From contig JARKQP010000268.1 of assembly GCA_029974875.1 (NCBI GenBank), forward strand, positions 1-6,993: a DNA stretch of 6,993 nucleotides, in the 5' to 3' direction. Positions 5,076 through 6,993 of this stretch are shown here, in pieces; position 1 is the first letter of the stretch, and the number at the start of each line of letters is the position of its first letter. Source of the stretch: Mobilitalea sp. (lineage in GTDB: Bacteria; Bacillota_A; Clostridia; Lachnospirales; Lachnospiraceae). A program made the translations under genes and the position numbers. The notes under the pieces are model-generated. The model saw only the letters and a program-made list of their open reading frames with translations. It made no database searches and was not told the DNA's origin.

Positions 5076-5468
5076 TCAGGGAGTCAGATAGGGTATAAAA
5101 TTACGGACAATCCAGTATAGGACTAATCCGACAATGAGGATTAAGTAAAAGCTAAGTTTTCTGGGAAGCAGCCGCACCTGCCTTCCAAAGCTATAGGTGA
5201 CCAGCTCCACATAAGCCAGAAAAAGAATCAGGAGCATTATGGCAGGGACGACATTAAAGCGCAAGGAACCCAGCACATCGCCGTGGAGTAAGGAAACCAC
5301 ACTTCTCGTATTACCGCAGGAAGGACAATAAAGGTGGAATAGCTGATAAAAATAACAGCTCGGAAAATATGGCACCAAGGCTAGAACACTCTCCCGGAAG
5401 ATTATTAGGAGTAAAGCGGTTACAGGTAGTAGGACAGATAATAATTTGGGTATTCTTTTGTTTGACAT
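5076..5468 (-). CDS. DUF2752 family membrane protein
   Basis: A 130-residue protein with three membrane segments (about 6-24, 73-93 and 105-126) and the DUF2752 signature CPSCGNTRSVVSLLHGD at 48-64, followed by LGSLRFNVV. The paired Cys-x-x-Cys could bind a metal or form a disulphide. The family's biochemical role is unknown to me; members are short inner-membrane proteins of typically 100-150 residues, so this copy is full length. The ATG at 5466-5468 has GAGG five bases upstream (complement of 5474-5477). It stands alone between a shared terminator on its 3' side and a tandem repeat array on its 5' side, divergent from the methyltransferase gene. Confidence 0.85.
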   Translation of the reverse strand: MSNKRIPKLLSVLLPVTALLLIIFRESVLALVPYFPSCYFYQLFHLYCPSCGNTRSVVSLLHGDVLGSLRFNVVPAIMLLILFLAYVELVTYSFGRQVRLLPRKLSFYLILIVGLVLYWIVRNFIPYLTP

Positions 5469-5487
5469 GGCAGCCTCATTTCATGGA

Positions 5488-5493
5488 ATTATA
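5488..5493 (-). promoter_or_regulatory. Candidate -10 hexamer for the DUF2752 gene
   Basis: The minus strand reads TATAAT here, a perfect -10, about 20 bases before the start codon. The -35 position 17 bases upstream reads TTACGG, a poor match, and the resulting leader would be very short. The tandem repeats begin just upstream of the -35 position and could bind an activator. Confidence 0.35.
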
Positions 5494-5514
5494 TTGTATT
5501 GCCCGTCGGCCCGT

Positions 5515-5640
5515 AAGCCGGGTTAATATATTATTTTAAGCCGGAGTAATATATTATTTTAACTAGATTAATATATTATTTTAAGCTGGATTAATGTATT
5601 ATTTTAAATCGGTTGATATACTATTTTAAACCAATGTTAC
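5515..5640. repeat. Tandem array of 22-23 bp AT-rich units
   Basis: Units at 5515-5537, 5538-5560, 5561-5582, 5583-5605 and 5606-5627, plus a degenerate partial unit to about 5640. Each has a variable half (AAGCCGGGT, AAGCCGGAG, AACTAGAT, AAGCTGGAT, AAATCGGT) and a constant half, TAATATATTATTTT. The first three contain the perfect 10-bp palindrome TAATATATTA. The period is close to two helical turns, so all units face the same side of the DNA. Units are contiguous with no spacers. Confidence 0.9.
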
Positions 5641-5747
5641 AGCCATTTCAAGCCTCCGATATAGAGAAGTTAAAAAGCGGATATTAGGATTGGGAAATCC
5701 AGGTGAAAATCAAAGAAAACAGAAAATAGAAAAATAGGAAGAAATGC

Positions 5748-5776
5748 TTGTGATATAAAAGGTTATGAGATATAAT
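5748..5776 (+). promoter_or_regulatory. Sigma-A promoter of the methyltransferase gene
   Basis: TTGTGA (5748-5753) and a perfect TATAAT (5771-5776) are separated by 17 bases. The predicted start near 5783 leaves a leader of about 66 bases, too short for an S-box (SAM), T-box or cobalamin riboswitch, which often control this gene class in Bacillota. Confidence 0.7.
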
Positions 5777-5811
5777 AGGGAAAATTCGAGTTTAAATACA
5801 AATGTGAGCAA

Positions 5812-5832
5812 CAATGCTTTCTACGGGCATTG
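5812..5832 (+). other. Leader hairpin before the methyltransferase ribosome binding site
   Basis: CAATGC (5812-5817) pairs with GCATTG (5827-5832) around a 9-base loop, ending eight bases before GAGG. A 6-bp stem this close could modulate ribosome access, but nothing else supports a regulatory role. Confidence 0.3.
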
Positions 5833-5848
5833 GATGAAATGAGGTAAT

Positions 5849-6993
5849 ATGAGGTTAAAGGATTATTTAAAAAAATATAGGCTGATACCGGACGGTTCCA
5901 TGGGAACCTATTACTCTGAATTGGTAGGCAAGCCAGGTGCAATATCAGAATATGCCAATCAGTCAGAGCCGGACATCATCAAGCAAATTCATAAGGAATA
6001 TCTTGAAGCCGGAGCGAGGCTCCTGCGCACGAACACCTTCGCTGCCAACCGTGCAGTGCTGCAGCTTGGGGAAGAGCAGCAGAAAAGCCTGCTTGGTCAG
6101 GCATGCCATATCGCAAAAAGTGCCCTGGAAGAGGCGGGGCTGATCCCGGAAGACAGGGCAGCCAGCTGGATCCTGGGAGATATCGGCCCGATTCCGGAGG
6201 ACGCCGGCACCAATGAGGAGGATGTTTTAGCCGAATATAAATTAATGTGCGACATCTTTATCCAGGAGGGGCTGGAGGGAATCCATTTTGAGACCTTCTC
6301 AAGTCTGCATTATATCGAGAAACTACTTCCCTATATTAAGAATAAAAAATCAGATATGTTTATCCTGGTCAGCTTTTCCGTCAACAAGAATGGATATACG
6401 GAGGCTGGAATCAGTGCCGCCAGGCTATTAGAGACTGCCGGAAAAACCAGCGGTATTGATGCCTGCGGTTTAAATTGCGGTGTTGGTTCCGGGCACATGT
6501 ACCATATCCTGAAGAAGCTCAAATTTCCTGAGGATAGGTATATTTATGCGGCGCCGAATGCGGGTTATCCGGAGCAGATGCAGAACCGGATGGTATTTAT
6601 GGACAATGCGGAATATTTTTCAGATAATATGGAATTAGTCGCCGGTCTGGGTGTGGATATGATTGGCGGCTGCTGCGGGACTACACCGACATATATAAAA
6701 GCTCTTAATCTCAGGATTAAAAATAGGGAACGCATCCATCCCAGAAAAATGGAGGTTGCAAAGGCAGAGGGCCAGAGCAGGCCCCATAAGGAAAATGATT
6801 TCTATCAGCTGTTGTTAAGCGGTAAAAAGGTAATTGCGGTTGAATTGGATCCACCCCATGATGCGGATATCGACCGGGTCATGGAATGTGCACACATCTT
6901 AAAGAGCAGTGGCGCGGATTTAATAACCCTTGCGGACTCCCCCATGGGCCGGAGCCGGGTGGATTCCATCCTTATGAGCATAAAGATAGCAGG
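5849..6993 (+). CDS. Bifunctional homocysteine S-methyltransferase / methylenetetrahydrofolate reductase (3' end missing)
   Basis: The visible 381 residues start at ATG 5849, four bases after GAGG, and run off the right edge. Residues 1-290 are a homocysteine methyltransferase domain: PDGSMGT (14-20), TNTFAANR (61-68), HFETF (146-150), and the three zinc cysteines in GLNCG (C210) and GGCCGTTP (C275, C276), all present. A linker leads to an MTHFR domain whose first strand, VIAVELDPP (328-336), is visible. The pair is known from YitJ-type fusions: the reductase makes 5-methyl-THF from 5,10-methylene-THF using a flavin, and the methyl group goes to homocysteine to give methionine. No cobalamin domain is visible in the part present; in clostridia it may lie on another protein. 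It acts in the cytoplasm. GC content is higher than in the flanking spacer. The exact methyl donor is not settled by the sequence. Confidence 0.9.
   Translation, partial: MRLKDYLKKYRLIPDGSMGTYYSELVGKPGAISEYANQSEPDIIKQIHKEYLEAGARLLRTNTFAANRAVLQLGEEQQKSLLGQACHIAKSALEEAGLIPEDRAASWILGDIGPIPEDAGTNEEDVLAEYKLMCDIFIQEGLEGIHFETFSSLHYIEKLLPYIKNKKSDMFILVSFSVNKNGYTEAGISAARLLETAGKTSGIDACGLNCGVGSGHMYHILKKLKFPEDRYIYAAPNAGYPEQMQNRMVFMDNAEYFSDNMELVAGLGVDMIGGCCGTTPTYIKALNLRIKNRERIHPRKMEVAKAEGQSRPHKENDFYQLLLSGKKVIAVELDPPHDADIDRVMECAHILKSSGADLITLADSPMGRSRVDSILMSIKIA

Larger units (their letters stand above)
5479..5747. other. Intergenic region between divergent DUF2752 and methyltransferase genes
   Basis: No gene was seen. 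It holds a minus-strand -10 candidate (5488-5493), the 22-23 bp tandem array (5515-5640) and an A-rich stretch ending at the methyltransferase promoter. A small GGATT-GGGA-AATCC hairpin lies at 5687-5700 with no T run. Confidence 0.6.

Noticed and set aside
5777..5848. SAM, T-box or cobalamin riboswitch before the methyltransferase gene
   Set aside because: The leader downstream of the promoter is about 66 bases and lacks their conserved cores and a terminator.

Overview
The window reads like chromosome of a low-to-moderate GC member of the Bacillota, most likely class Clostridia and plausibly Lachnospiraceae. The grounds are strong AGGAG-type ribosome binding sites, sigma-A promoters with 17-base spacers, U-tract terminators, a GGDEF/EAL c-di-GMP protein, a clostridial-type Hsp20, a Q/N-rich DUF4190 membrane protein, a DUF2752 protein and a homocysteine methyltransferase/MTHFR fusion. 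This placement is inferred from gene content and was not searched. No phage, transposon, CRISPR, rRNA or tRNA gene was seen.

Layout. Positions 1-68 (minus) hold the first codons of an unrecognised gene. A divergent intergenic region follows, with a perfect consensus promoter (TTGACA-N17-TATAAT, 284-312) driving a PAS-GGDEF-EAL protein whose best start is 404, not 263; it ends at 2449 on a terminator that works in both directions. On the minus strand, 2545-2709 encodes a 54-residue unknown protein. Just upstream of it lies a protein-like reading frame broken by one in-frame TGA (2737-2910). An hsp20 gene (3112-3525) has a sigma-A promoter overlapped by a palindrome. Its stop codon sits in the first unit of a 14-bp tandem array, followed by a strong terminator (3643-3680).

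The 3681-4109 leader region holds an AT-rich palindrome, a small terminator-like hairpin and an array of six tandem hairpins (3915-4061). It precedes a Q/N/Y-rich DUF4190 membrane protein (4110-4901). That gene converges on a DUF2752 membrane protein (5076-5468, minus) across a shared terminator. Upstream of the DUF2752 gene is a third array (22-23 bp units, 5515-5640), then a sigma-A promoter and the start of a homocysteine S-methyltransferase/methylenetetrahydrofolate reductase gene that runs off the right edge.

The genes look like separate transcription units: second-messenger turnover, heat-shock chaperone, two small membrane proteins and one-carbon/methionine metabolism. The most unusual content is non-coding. 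Three unrelated tandem arrays of short units occupy three gaps within about 2.1 kb. The middle one (3915-4061) shows paired base changes that keep its stems intact, which suggests a structured leader RNA or a mobile/expanding hairpin repeat.
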